A stretch of DNA of 6,113 nt from JBIOYL01 sp044870185 (GCA_044870185.1 JBIOYL010000151.1:1-6113), one strand, 5' to 3'; positions 1 to 5,419 are shown, counted from the first letter of the stretch. The notes: generated from the sequence alone by a model not told the origin. Numbers and translations: made by a program.

Positions 1-879
1 CGTAGCGCCGCGTTCGCGCACCAGCGCGCGCTGCGCAGCGCGTTCGCCCTGATCGCGGCGGTGCTGGTGGTCGAGGTCGCCGGTGGGCTGGCCAGCCGGA
101 GCCTGGCGCTGCTGGCCGACGCCGGCCACCTGCTCACCGACGTGGCCGGCCTCGGCCTGACCCTGCTGGCGATCAGCATGGCCCGGCGGCCGGCCAGCCG
201 CGAGCGCACCTACGGCTCCTACCGGCTGGAGATCCTGGCCGCGCTGGCCAACGCCATGCTGCTGTTCGGGGTGGCCGGGGCGGTGCTGGTCGAGGCCGCC
301 CACCGGCTGGCCGACCCGCCGAGGGTGGCGAGTGGGTGGATGCTCGCGGTGGCGATCCTGGCGCTGGCCGCCGCCCTGGTCTCCGCGCGGCTGCTGCACG
401 CCGGGCACCGCGAGAGCCTGAACGTGCGCGGCGCCTACCTGGAGGTGCTGTCGGACCTGTTCGGCGCGGCCGCCGTCATCGTGAGCGCGCTCGTCATCCG
501 GACGACCGGGCTGTGGGCGGCCGACCCGATCGCCTCGATCCTGATCGCCGTGCTCATCCTGCCGCGCACCTGGCGCCTGCTGCGCGAGTCGATCGACGTG
601 CTGCTGGAGGCCGCGCCCAGGGGCATGGACCTGGACCGGGTGCGGGCCCACATCGCCGGCGCACCCGGCGTCGCGGACGTCCACGACCTGCACGCCTGGA
701 CGATCACCAGCGGGATCGACGTGGTGTCGGCGCATGTCGTGCTCGAACCGGGCGCCAGCCCGTCGGCCGTGCTCGACCACCTGTGCGGCTGCCTGGCCGG
801 CCACTTCGACGTGGAGCACTCGACCTTCCAGCTCGAGACGCACGACCGGCAGCGGCTGGAGACCGTCCACCACGCATAG
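1..879 (+). CDS. Cation diffusion facilitator (CDF) family metal efflux transporter, 5'-truncated by window edge
   Basis: Inner-membrane proton-coupled exporter of divalent metal ions (CzcD/ZitB-like; Zn, Co or Cd probable). The frame is open from base 1, and the 292 visible residues lack only the extreme N-terminus, which in this family is often His-rich. Visible in order: the first helix, then DAGHLLTD in the second helix with the metal-binding HxxxD pair (window residues His43 and Asp47), further hydrophobic helices to about residue 190, and a cytoplasmic ferredoxin-like domain with VHDLHAW (228-233) and the closing VEHSTFQLE. The second intramembrane pair, usually HxxxD, reads ExxxD here (Glu148, Asp152, in LEVLSD). 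The stop is TAG at 877-879, and the neighbouring minus-strand operon ends 8 bases away, so the two converge. Family assignment is firm; metal specificity is inference. From memory, a CDF gene lies near manB/manA in streptomycetes, so the location may be ancestral. Confidence 0.93.
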   Translation, partial: RSAAFAHQRALRSAFALIAAVLVVEVAGGLASRSLALLADAGHLLTDVAGLGLTLLAISMARRPASRERTYGSYRLEILAALANAMLLFGVAGAVLVEAAHRLADPPRVASGWMLAVAILALAAALVSARLLHAGHRESLNVRGAYLEVLSDLFGAAAVIVSALVIRTTGLWAADPIASILIAVLILPRTWRLLRESIDVLLEAAPRGMDLDRVRAHIAGAPGVADVHDLHAWTITSGIDVVSAHVVLEPGASPSAVLDHLCGCLAGHFDVEHSTFQLETHDRQRLETVHHA

Positions 880-897
880 CCGGACGGTCAGTCCGGC
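879..897. terminator. Hairpin shared by two convergent genes
   Basis: A perfect 7-bp inverted repeat, GCCGGAC (879-885) and GTCCGGC (891-897), encloses a 5-base loop. It begins on the last base of the CDF stop codon, and its loop holds most of the ribokinase-remnant stop codon (888-890, minus strand). The position exactly between two convergent genes suggests a bidirectional terminator. There is no U-tract on either side, which is common in GC-rich actinobacteria. Termination itself is inferred. Confidence 0.5.
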
Positions 898-1187
898 GGC
901 CGGCCGAGCAGCCAGGACGCCTCGGTCTGGTTGGCGACCAGCACGTCGAAGCCGGCGAGCGCCCCAGGGGCGAGCGCCGTCGGCGGGGCGGCGTTCAGCA
1001 GCAGCCGGGCGCCGCGCCGGCGGGCGGCCTCGGCCGCGGCCAGCACGGCGGGCACGGGGATCTCGAGCTGGGCGACGAGCCGGGCGACGGCCACCGCCTG
1101 GTTGGCGCCCTTTCCCCCAAGGAAGGTGTCCAGGCGGTCGCCGAGCACCGTCTCCCCCGGCCTGGGCAGGCGGGGCACGCGGCTCAC
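888..1187 (-). pseudogene. Ribokinase-like PfkB sugar kinase remnant (N-terminally, internally and C-terminally deleted)
   Basis: This is a 99-codon reading frame starting at GTG (1187-1185), which overlaps the isomerase stop codon in a GTGA. Two stretches match the ribokinase family. Residues 1-37 contain RVPRLPRPGETV and the substrate-site motif GGKGANQAVA (24-33). Residues 38-99 contain QLEIPVPAVLAAA, the LLLNAAPP strand and DVLVANQTEA (81-90). Ribokinases are about 300 residues long. Missing here are the first strand with GSxNxD, roughly 80 residues between GGKGANQ and QLEIP (the lid and much of the sugar/ATP region), and the whole C-terminal third with the catalytic GAGD anion hole. It cannot be an active kinase. 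The frame stays open across the internal junction, so a small protein could still be translated by coupling to the upstream gene. An assembly error is an alternative for the internal gap. Confidence 0.8.
1065..1088. repeat. 12-bp tandem near-repeat at the ribokinase deletion junction
   Basis: GAGCTGGGCGAC (1065-1076) is followed immediately by GAGCCGGGCGAC (1077-1088), with 11 of 12 bases identical. On the coding (minus) strand they encode VARL then VAQL. This is exactly where the residues after the GGKGANQ motif jump to the much later QLEIP motif of the ribokinase fold. It looks like the scar of a deletion between short homologous segments. The mechanism is inference. Confidence 0.6.
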
Positions 1188-2239
1188 CAGGCCAGGGCGG
1201 CCTTCACCTTGTCGATCGTGGTGATCGGGGTGGGGTCCACGCCCCGGGCGATGGCGAGGTAGCAGGAGGTGAAGTCGGCGAATGCGGTCAGGCGCGCCAG
1301 GCGGACGAGCGCCGGGCCGTCGCCGGCCAGGCGGACGATCGGGTCGGTTGCGCCGATCGCGTCCAGGGCCGCGGCCAGGCGGCGGCCGTCCCACGGATGC
1401 TCACCCGCGACGTCACGCATGACCACGAGCTCCCGACCCGCGCCCAGGCCGCCGGTCAGGCCCACGATGTCGTTGTGGTTGGCCTCCGGGAGCGGGGCGC
1501 TCACGGCCGAGACCTTGGCGTTCTCGTTGCACTGGGTGCGCAGGCGGGTGGCCGCCACCGCCCCGAGCTGCCCGCTGCCCCACACGACCGGCAGGCGGCC
1601 GACCAGCCGGCGGGCGGCCCGCTTGGCCGGGTTGGCGGCCAGCGGGACCTCCGGGCCGAGCGCGGCCGTCTCGGCGTCCAGCGCGTCGGCGGCCGCGCCG
1701 AGCTGGGCGCCGAGCGGCGGCAGCACACCGACCGCCTCGGCGGCGACGAGCACCGGCACGAGCAGCGCCCACAGGGCCTGCCGGGGCAGCATCCCGCCGG
1801 CCACCGCGACGAAGGCGGCGTCGCAGGACCGTGCCAGCTCGGCGAGCCGGCCGCCCGAGGCCACCGCGACCAGCCGGGCGCCGGCCTGGACGCCCTGCTC
1901 CGCCGCCGCCAGGGTCTCGTCGGTGTTGCCCGAGTACGACACGGCGACGACCAGCGTGCCCGGCCCGACGAAGCAGGGCAGCCGGTCGCCGTTCACCGTG
2001 ACCACCGGCACCGGCGAGCAGGCGAAGGCGAGCGCCGCCAGCACCGCACCGGCCACGCCCGAGCCGCCCATGCCGGCCACGACCAGGACGTCGGGTCGGG
2101 GGCCGGCCAGGCGGGCGCTGCGCGCGGCGGCCAGCGCCGGGCGCACCTGGCCGCCCGCGCCGGCCAGCGTGGCCAGCATGCCACCCGGGTCGCCGGCGGC
2201 CAGGGCGGCCGCGTCGTCCAGGTCGACGGGTACGCTCAC
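1184..2239 (-). CDS. Bifunctional phosphoglucose/phosphomannose isomerase (SIS domain)
   Basis: Cytosolic isomerase interconverting fructose-6-phosphate with glucose-6-phosphate and mannose-6-phosphate, so it can feed the neighbouring phosphomannomutase. The predicted 351 residues match the usual 300-360. Two tandem SIS folds are visible. The first carries GMGGSG (56-61) and the phosphosugar loop SYSGNT (101-106). The second carries VVWGSG (218-223), the family signature CNENAK with the likely catalytic Glu239, and EANHNDIVG with His255. A C-terminal lysine (Lys344 or Lys346, in IDKVKAALA) corresponds to the conserved active-site lysine of the archaeal enzymes. The GTG start at 2239-2237 was chosen because it overlaps the upstream stop as GTGA and begins just before the conserved domain; the frame is open further upstream but that part overlaps the zinc-ribbon gene. 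No strong Shine-Dalgarno is seen, so translational coupling is likely. A non-catalytic SIS paralogue is possible but less likely, as the key residues are intact. Confidence 0.9.
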   Translation of the reverse strand: MSVPVDLDDAAALAAGDPGGMLATLAGAGGQVRPALAAARSARLAGPRPDVLVVAGMGGSGVAGAVLAALAFACSPVPVVTVNGDRLPCFVGPGTLVVAVSYSGNTDETLAAAEQGVQAGARLVAVASGGRLAELARSCDAAFVAVAGGMLPRQALWALLVPVLVAAEAVGVLPPLGAQLGAAADALDAETAALGPEVPLAANPAKRAARRLVGRLPVVWGSGQLGAVAATRLRTQCNENAKVSAVSAPLPEANHNDIVGLTGGLGAGRELVVMRDVAGEHPWDGRRLAAALDAIGATDPIVRLAGDGPALVRLARLTAFADFTSCYLAIARGVDPTPITTIDKVKAALAW

Positions 2240-2421
2240 GTGCCGGCGCTCTCTGGCTTCTCGGCCTCGTCGATCAGCATCACCGGCAGCCCGTCCCGCA
2301 CCGGGTAGCGGTAGCGGCACGGCCCCTGGCAGGCGATCACCTGCTGCTCCGGCAGGTAGGCGACCTCGCCGTGGCAGTTCGGGCAGACGAGGATGGCGAG
2401 CAGGTCCGGGTTCAGCTCCAT
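2236..2421 (-). CDS. Trm112-family zinc-ribbon protein (61 aa)
   Basis: A small protein with the typical bacterial Trm112-like layout: ELNPDLLAILVCPNC at the start, a second cysteine knuckle, then the YPVRDGLPVMLIDEA tail. The four cysteines are Cys13, Cys16, Cys31 and Cys35 (CxxC and CxxxC), which should bind one zinc. Eukaryotic and archaeal Trm112 activates methyltransferases; the role of the short bacterial versions is poorly defined. The gene has the strongest ribosome binding site in the operon. It sits 38 bases after the phosphomannomutase stop and overlaps the isomerase start by 4 bases. From memory this mutase/Trm112/SIS order recurs in actinobacteria, which hints at a conserved partnership. 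The sequence itself does not reveal what that is. Confidence 0.88.
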   Translation of the reverse strand: MELNPDLLAILVCPNCHGEVAYLPEQQVIACQGPCRYRYPVRDGLPVMLIDEAEKPESAGT

Positions 2422-2425
2422 GCAG

Positions 2426-2432
2426 CCTCCTT
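2426..2432 (-). promoter_or_regulatory. Ribosome binding site of the Trm112-family gene
   Basis: AAGGAGG on the minus strand, 4 bases before the ATG at 2421-2419. It fixes the start of this short gene and provides strong initiation that may carry through the two overlapping genes downstream. Confidence 0.85.
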
Positions 2433-2459
2433 GGACGAAACGGTAGGGGCGGGAACGGC

Positions 2460-3818
2460 TCAGGCCGGCTGGCCGCCGACCGCGGCGAGCACCTCGTCGC
2501 GCACGCGGGCCATGTCGGCCTGGGTGCCTGCCTCGACGTTCAGGCGCAGCAGGGGCTCGGTGTTGCTCGGACGCAGGTTGAACCACCAGCCGCCGCCGTC
2601 GACGGTCAGGCCGTCGGTATGGTCCCGCGCCTCGGGCGGATAGCGCTCGGCGATCGCGGCCAGCAGCGCGCCCGGATCGCCGTCCACCCGCCGGTTGAGC
2701 TCCCCCGAGTCGGCGTAGCGGCGGAACGGGGCGAGCACCTCGGACAGCGGCCGGGTGGCCCGGCTCAGCACCTCCAGCAGGACCAGGGCGGTGACCAGGC
2801 CCGAGTCGGCCCGCCAGTGGTCGCGGAAGTAGTAGTGCCCGGAGTGCTCGCAGCCGAAGATCGCCCCCTGCTCGGCCATCACCTGCTTGATGAACGAGTG
2901 GCCGACCCGGGTGCGCACCGGCGTGCCGCCGGCCGCCCGGATCGTCTCGGGCACCACGCGGGAGCAGATCAGGTTGTACAGCACGGTCGCCCCGGGCTCG
3001 CGTTCGCACATGGTGCGGGCGACCAGCGCCCCGATCAGGCTCGCCTGGACGATGCCGCCCCGCTCGTCGACCACGAAGCAGCGGTCGGCGTCGCCGTCGA
3101 AGGCAAGGCCGAGGTCGGCCTGCTCGGCGACCACCCGGACCTGCAGGTCCTTCAGGTTGTCGGGGTTGATGGGGTCGGCCGGGTGGTTGGGGAAGGCGCC
3201 GTCCAGCTCGAAGTACATCGGGACCAGCTCGAACGGCAGGCCCTCGAAGACGGCCGGCAGGACGTGGCCGGCCATGCCGTTGGCGGCGTCGGCCACCACC
3301 TTGAGCGGCCGCAGCGCGCTCGGGTCGACGAAGCCGCGCACATGCGCGGCGAAGGCGGCCAGCAGGCCGTCGCCACGGCGCTCGCTGCCGGGCCGCGGCG
3401 CCCGGCCGGCCGGCTCACCGGCGGCGACCATGGCCCGCAGCTCGGCCAGCCCGGACGCCTGGCCGACCGGCACGGCGCCGGGACGGCACAGCTTGATGCC
3501 GTTGTAGCGGGCCGGGTTGTGGGAGGCGGTCAGCATGACCCCGGCGACGTCGAGCTTGCCCGACACGAAGTAGAGCATGTCGGTCGAGCACAGCCCGACC
3601 CGGACCACGTCGGCGCCCCGGGCGGTGACCCCGTCGGCGAACGCCCGGGCCAGCGGCTCCGAGGAGGGCCGCATGTCCTGGCCGATCGCGACGGTGCCGG
3701 CGCCGGTCACGGCCACGAACGCCCGCCCCACCCGGCGTGCGAGCTGCTCGTCGAGCTGGTCGGGGTAGACGCCGCGGATGTCGTAGGCCTTGAACACGTG
3801 GTCGAGATCGGCGGGCAC
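2460..3818 (-). CDS. manB: Phosphomannomutase/phosphoglucomutase
   Basis: Cytosolic alpha-D-phosphohexomutase converting mannose-6-phosphate to mannose-1-phosphate (and probably the glucose equivalents), the step before GDP-mannose. The 452 residues match the family length and all four active-site elements are intact. They are the phosphoserine loop TASHNP (catalytic Ser99), the metal-binding loop DGDADR (241-246), the sugar-selecting CEHSGH (323-328; GEHSGH in the consensus) and the phosphate-binding RPSNTEP (416-422). The N-terminal FKAYDIRG (9-16) is also typical. The GTG start at 3818-3816 was chosen because GAGGGAG lies 5 bases upstream and homology begins at once. The open frame extends to about 4169, but that part is not protein-like and crosses the promoter region. 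It is the first gene of a four-gene minus-strand operon. The Cys in place of Gly at 323 is a minor departure. Confidence 0.94.
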   Translation of the reverse strand: MPADLDHVFKAYDIRGVYPDQLDEQLARRVGRAFVAVTGAGTVAIGQDMRPSSEPLARAFADGVTARGADVVRVGLCSTDMLYFVSGKLDVAGVMLTASHNPARYNGIKLCRPGAVPVGQASGLAELRAMVAAGEPAGRAPRPGSERRGDGLLAAFAAHVRGFVDPSALRPLKVVADAANGMAGHVLPAVFEGLPFELVPMYFELDGAFPNHPADPINPDNLKDLQVRVVAEQADLGLAFDGDADRCFVVDERGGIVQASLIGALVARTMCEREPGATVLYNLICSRVVPETIRAAGGTPVRTRVGHSFIKQVMAEQGAIFGCEHSGHYYFRDHWRADSGLVTALVLLEVLSRATRPLSEVLAPFRRYADSGELNRRVDGDPGALLAAIAERYPPEARDHTDGLTVDGGGWWFNLRPSNTEPLLRLNVEAGTQADMARVRDEVLAAVGGQPA

Positions 3819-3823
3819 AGCCG

Positions 3824-3830
3824 CTCCCTC
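3824..3830 (-). promoter_or_regulatory. Ribosome binding site of manB
   Basis: GAGGGAG on the minus strand with a 5-base spacer to the GTG start at 3818. It decides the start codon over the longer open frame upstream. Confidence 0.75.
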
Positions 3831-3854
3831 ATGCGGGGCGATCGTGAAGGCGGC

Positions 3855-3860
3855 ATTGTA
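3855..3860 (-). promoter_or_regulatory. Candidate -10 element of the manB operon promoter
   Basis: TACAAT on the minus strand, a near-consensus sigma-70-type -10 hexamer in very GC-rich surroundings, 36 bases before the manB start. This would give a short leader of about 30 bases. No convincing -35 is seen 16-18 bases further upstream. Confidence 0.4.
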
Positions 3861-3916
3861 CCGATCTCCCCTGCGCGGCGGGCGGGATCTGCGCGGCTGG
3901 CGCACTCGTCCGATGC

Positions 3917-3922
3917 TTGACA
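3917..3922 (+). promoter_or_regulatory. Candidate -35 element upstream of the polysaccharide deacetylase
   Basis: An exact TTGACA on the plus strand, about 130 bases before the deacetylase start and within the AT-richer part of the intergenic region. At 17-18 bases downstream the sequence is CTCGGC or TCGGCA, which is a poor -10, so the call rests on one hexamer only. Confidence 0.25.
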
Positions 3923-4033
3923 TCTGACCTAAGGTGATGCTCGGCACGTTCAGCCGATCCCATGCTTGTGGTCGGCCCGGGTCGGGTGCGCAACGGCGCC
4001 GCAGACCGGGACGGAAGCAGCAGGCACACGGAC

Positions 4034-4038
4034 AGGAG
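4034..4038 (+). promoter_or_regulatory. Candidate ribosome binding site of the polysaccharide deacetylase
   Basis: AGGAG with a 10-base gap to GTG 4049, longer than usual. It is still the best match before any of the three candidate starts, which is why the GTG was chosen. Confidence 0.5.
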
Positions 4039-4048
4039 CGGGCAGGTC

Positions 4049-5011
4049 GTGGACGTCGGCTCGATGGGCCAGCTCGACAGCTGGAAGCTCGGCAGGACCC
4101 GCCGGGGTCCGGCCCGCGGCAGGGCCGCGTTCCTCGCCGCGATGGCGCTGCTCGTAACCGGCTCGGCAACCGCCCCCACCGGGCACGTGGCGGCCGGGCC
4201 GCACCCGAGCGCCCGGCACGTCGTGGCGGCCCACAAGGCGCGGGCGTCCGCGCCCGACGCCGCCGCCGGTGACTGCCAGCCTTGGGCGCTGACGCAGGGC
4301 ACCAGCCCGCTCGATGGCGACAGCCTGCGCGGCGGCCAGCCAGCCGCCAGGCTGCGCCACTCGCCGTGGGTCCGCTACGAGCTCGCTTCGGCTTCCAGGC
4401 CGGCGGCCGCCTCCGCGCCGGCGGCCGCCTCCGCGCCGGCGGCCAAGACGGTCGCCCTCACCTTCGACGACGGGCCCGACCCGCGCTTCACACCCCGGGT
4501 GCTGGCCATCCTGGCGCAAGCACACGTGCCGGCGACCTTCTTCATGGTCGGCCGGCACGCGGCCGCCCACCCGGACCTCGTCCGCCGGGTGGCCCAGGCG
4601 GGCAACGAGGTCGCCGGGCACACCTGGAACCACCGGTGGCTCACCCGCCTACCAGCCGCCGTCGCCGCGGCCGAGGTCGACTGCACCGACGCGCTGCTGG
4701 CCCGGCTCACCGGCCGGCCGGTCCGCGCCGTGCGCCCGCCCTACGGCGCGTACGACAAGGCCGTGGTCGACCTGCTGGCCGCCCGGAGGATCGTGACCAC
4801 GCTGTGGAGCGCCGACTCCCGCGACTGGTCCCGCCCCGGGGTCGCCCGCATCGAGGCGAACGTCCTGCAGGAGCTGCGGCCCGGCGCGATCATCCTGCTC
4901 CACGACGGCGGCGGCGACCGCTCCCAGACCGTGGCCGCGCTGCCGGGTCTGCTGGCCGCCATCCACGCCCGCGGCTACCGCATCGTCCCGCTGCCCGACC
5001 GGGCGACGTAG
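4049..5011 (+). CDS. Exported polysaccharide deacetylase (NodB homology domain, carbohydrate esterase family 4 type)
   Basis: Predicted metal-dependent deacetylase removing N- or O-acetyl groups from a polysaccharide outside the membrane; peptidoglycan or another wall glycan is plausible. The 320 residues begin with an arginine-rich stretch (16-25) and a hydrophobic segment (26-42), i.e. a signal peptide or membrane anchor. A low-complexity Ala/Pro/Ser linker with a short tandem repeat follows (117-132), then the NodB domain (about 134-316). All five NodB motifs are present: TFDDGP (Asp140 base, Asp141 metal), HTWNH (metal His191 and His195), RPPYG (229-233), DSRDW (256-260) and LLHDGG (catalytic His285). 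The GTG at 4049 is preferred because AGGAG lies 10 bases upstream (4034-4038). ATG 4064 and ATG 3962 are in-frame alternatives with no ribosome binding site. It is transcribed divergently from manB. The true substrate cannot be read from the sequence. Confidence 0.9.
   Translation: MDVGSMGQLDSWKLGRTRRGPARGRAAFLAAMALLVTGSATAPTGHVAAGPHPSARHVVAAHKARASAPDAAAGDCQPWALTQGTSPLDGDSLRGGQPAARLRHSPWVRYELASASRPAAASAPAAASAPAAKTVALTFDDGPDPRFTPRVLAILAQAHVPATFFMVGRHAAAHPDLVRRVAQAGNEVAGHTWNHRWLTRLPAAVAAAEVDCTDALLARLTGRPVRAVRPPYGAYDKAVVDLLAARRIVTTLWSADSRDWSRPGVARIEANVLQELRPGAIILLHDGGGDRSQTVAALPGLLAAIHARGYRIVPLPDRAT
4400..4444 (+). repeat. 18-bp tandem repeat, 2.5 copies, inside the deacetylase linker
   Basis: The unit CCGGCGGCCGCCTCCGCG occupies 4400-4417 and 4418-4435 with no differences; a 9-base partial copy follows (4436-4444). 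It encodes PAAASA twice and then PAA, an Ala/Pro-rich linker directly before the catalytic domain. The repeat is a multiple of three, so copy-number change would alter linker length without breaking the frame. Confidence 0.9.
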
Positions 5012-5028
5012 GACGCCGGCCCGTCGCC

Positions 5029-5148
5029 ATGCCAAGCGATACCGCTGCGACCATGATGAGCGCTGCCGATGTCCTGCGCGCGATCAGGACGCTCGAGGAC
5101 CGAGACATCACCGTGTGGCTCAGCGACGCCGGCCCTGGTCGCTGCTGA
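5029..5148 (+). pseudogene. 39-codon ORF resembling the N-terminus of a nucleotidyltransferase-fold protein
   Basis: The ORF begins at ATG 5029 (further ATGs at 5053 and 5056) and ends at TGA 5146-5148. Its central part, MMSAADVLRAIRTLEDRD followed by ITVWL, resembles the opening helix and strand of aminoglycoside/lincosamide nucleotidyltransferase-like proteins, where AADVL, LE and VWL precede a DGGWG-type motif. That motif and everything after it are missing: the frame diverges after WLSDAG and stops. No good Shine-Dalgarno precedes any of the three ATGs. It is most simply the broken 5' end of a lost gene, 17 bases after the deacetylase stop. It could also be a small unrelated protein or chance. 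The match is by eye only. Confidence 0.3.
5121..5144. repeat. Inverted repeat at the end of the 39-codon ORF
   Basis: CAGCGAC (5121-5127) and GTCGCTG (5138-5144) form a perfect 7-bp stem with a 10-base loop. The flanking CTCAG (5119-5123) and CTGAG (5145-5149) allow an alternative register. It lies about 110-130 bases after the deacetylase stop and could help end that transcript. Confidence 0.4.
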
Positions 5149-5175
5149 GTCTATCGCAGGCAACCTTGGTTCCCG

Positions 5176-5227
5176 GGGCCGCTCCCGCCGGAAGGTCTAC
5201 CGGCGGGAGCCGGAGCTGGAGCGGCCC
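5176..5227 (+). terminator. Strong hairpin with a competing outer stem: possible terminator or attenuator
   Basis: GCTCCCGCCGG (5181-5191) and CCGGCGGGAGC (5200-5210) form a perfect 11-bp, almost all-GC stem with an 8-base loop. In addition GGGCCGCTCC (5176-5185) can pair over 10 bp with GGAGCGGCCC (5218-5227). The two stems share 5181-5185 and so are mutually exclusive. No U-tract follows. It may terminate the deacetylase transcript or form part of the leader of the downstream transporter. The pairings are seen directly; the role is inferred. Confidence 0.45.
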
Positions 5228-5419
5228 GTGCGGAGCAGGCGGCCCTTATGGCCATCGCGCTCTTCGAGGAGGGCTGCGCCAGGCGGGAGTGCCCATCCCC
5301 GACGAGCGCGCCGCGAACAGCAGAGCTGGCCGGACGGCGGCGCGGAACCCAAGGGGACTGGTCACGAACGCCCCCGCGAGGGAAGCTTGTCCCGTCCTGG
5401 TCCTGGTTCTCCACGGCCC

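Larger units (their letters stand above)
3819..4048. other. Divergent intergenic region between manB and the polysaccharide deacetylase
   Basis: These 230 bases separate two divergently transcribed genes and should hold both promoters. It contains the AT-richer island around 3915-3940, the TACAAT box for manB and the TTGACA box on the plus strand. A small imperfect inverted repeat, TGACCTAAGGTGA (3925-3937), could be an operator. An ATG at 3962 in frame with the deacetylase is open but lacks a ribosome binding site. I see no RNA gene here. Confidence 0.6.

Noticed and set aside
734..2308. Long plus-strand open frame across the isomerase
   Set aside because: Its translation is Arg/Gly/Ala-rich low complexity with no family resemblance, and it runs antisense to a gene with intact catalytic motifs; open antisense frames are expected at this GC.
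1269..3920. 883-codon plus-strand open frame across the isomerase and manB
   Set aside because: Antisense shadow of two clearly conserved minus-strand genes, with no recognisable domains of its own.
3921..3940. Resemblance to an iron-regulator (IdeR/DtxR) box on the minus strand
   Set aside because: Only the left half (TTAGGTCAG) fits the remembered consensus; the right half does not, so no operator is claimed.
3819..4169. N-terminal extension of manB
   Set aside because: The frame is open, but the added residues are Arg/Pro-rich and unlike the family. The extension would cross the TACAAT box and the divergent gene's leader, and GTG 3818 has a good ribosome binding site.
3829..4633. Minus-strand open frames opposite the deacetylase
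   Set aside because: They lie antisense to a gene with all five NodB motifs and show only composition-driven residues.
4282..5028. Upstream in-frame extension of the 39-codon ORF
   Set aside because: It overlaps the deacetylase in another frame and translates to Arg/Pro/Gly-rich low complexity; only the part after the deacetylase stop looks protein-like.
5151..5414. 87-codon minus-strand frame in the cstA leader
   Set aside because: No family resemblance and composition expected from the GC bias; it also runs through the strong hairpin.
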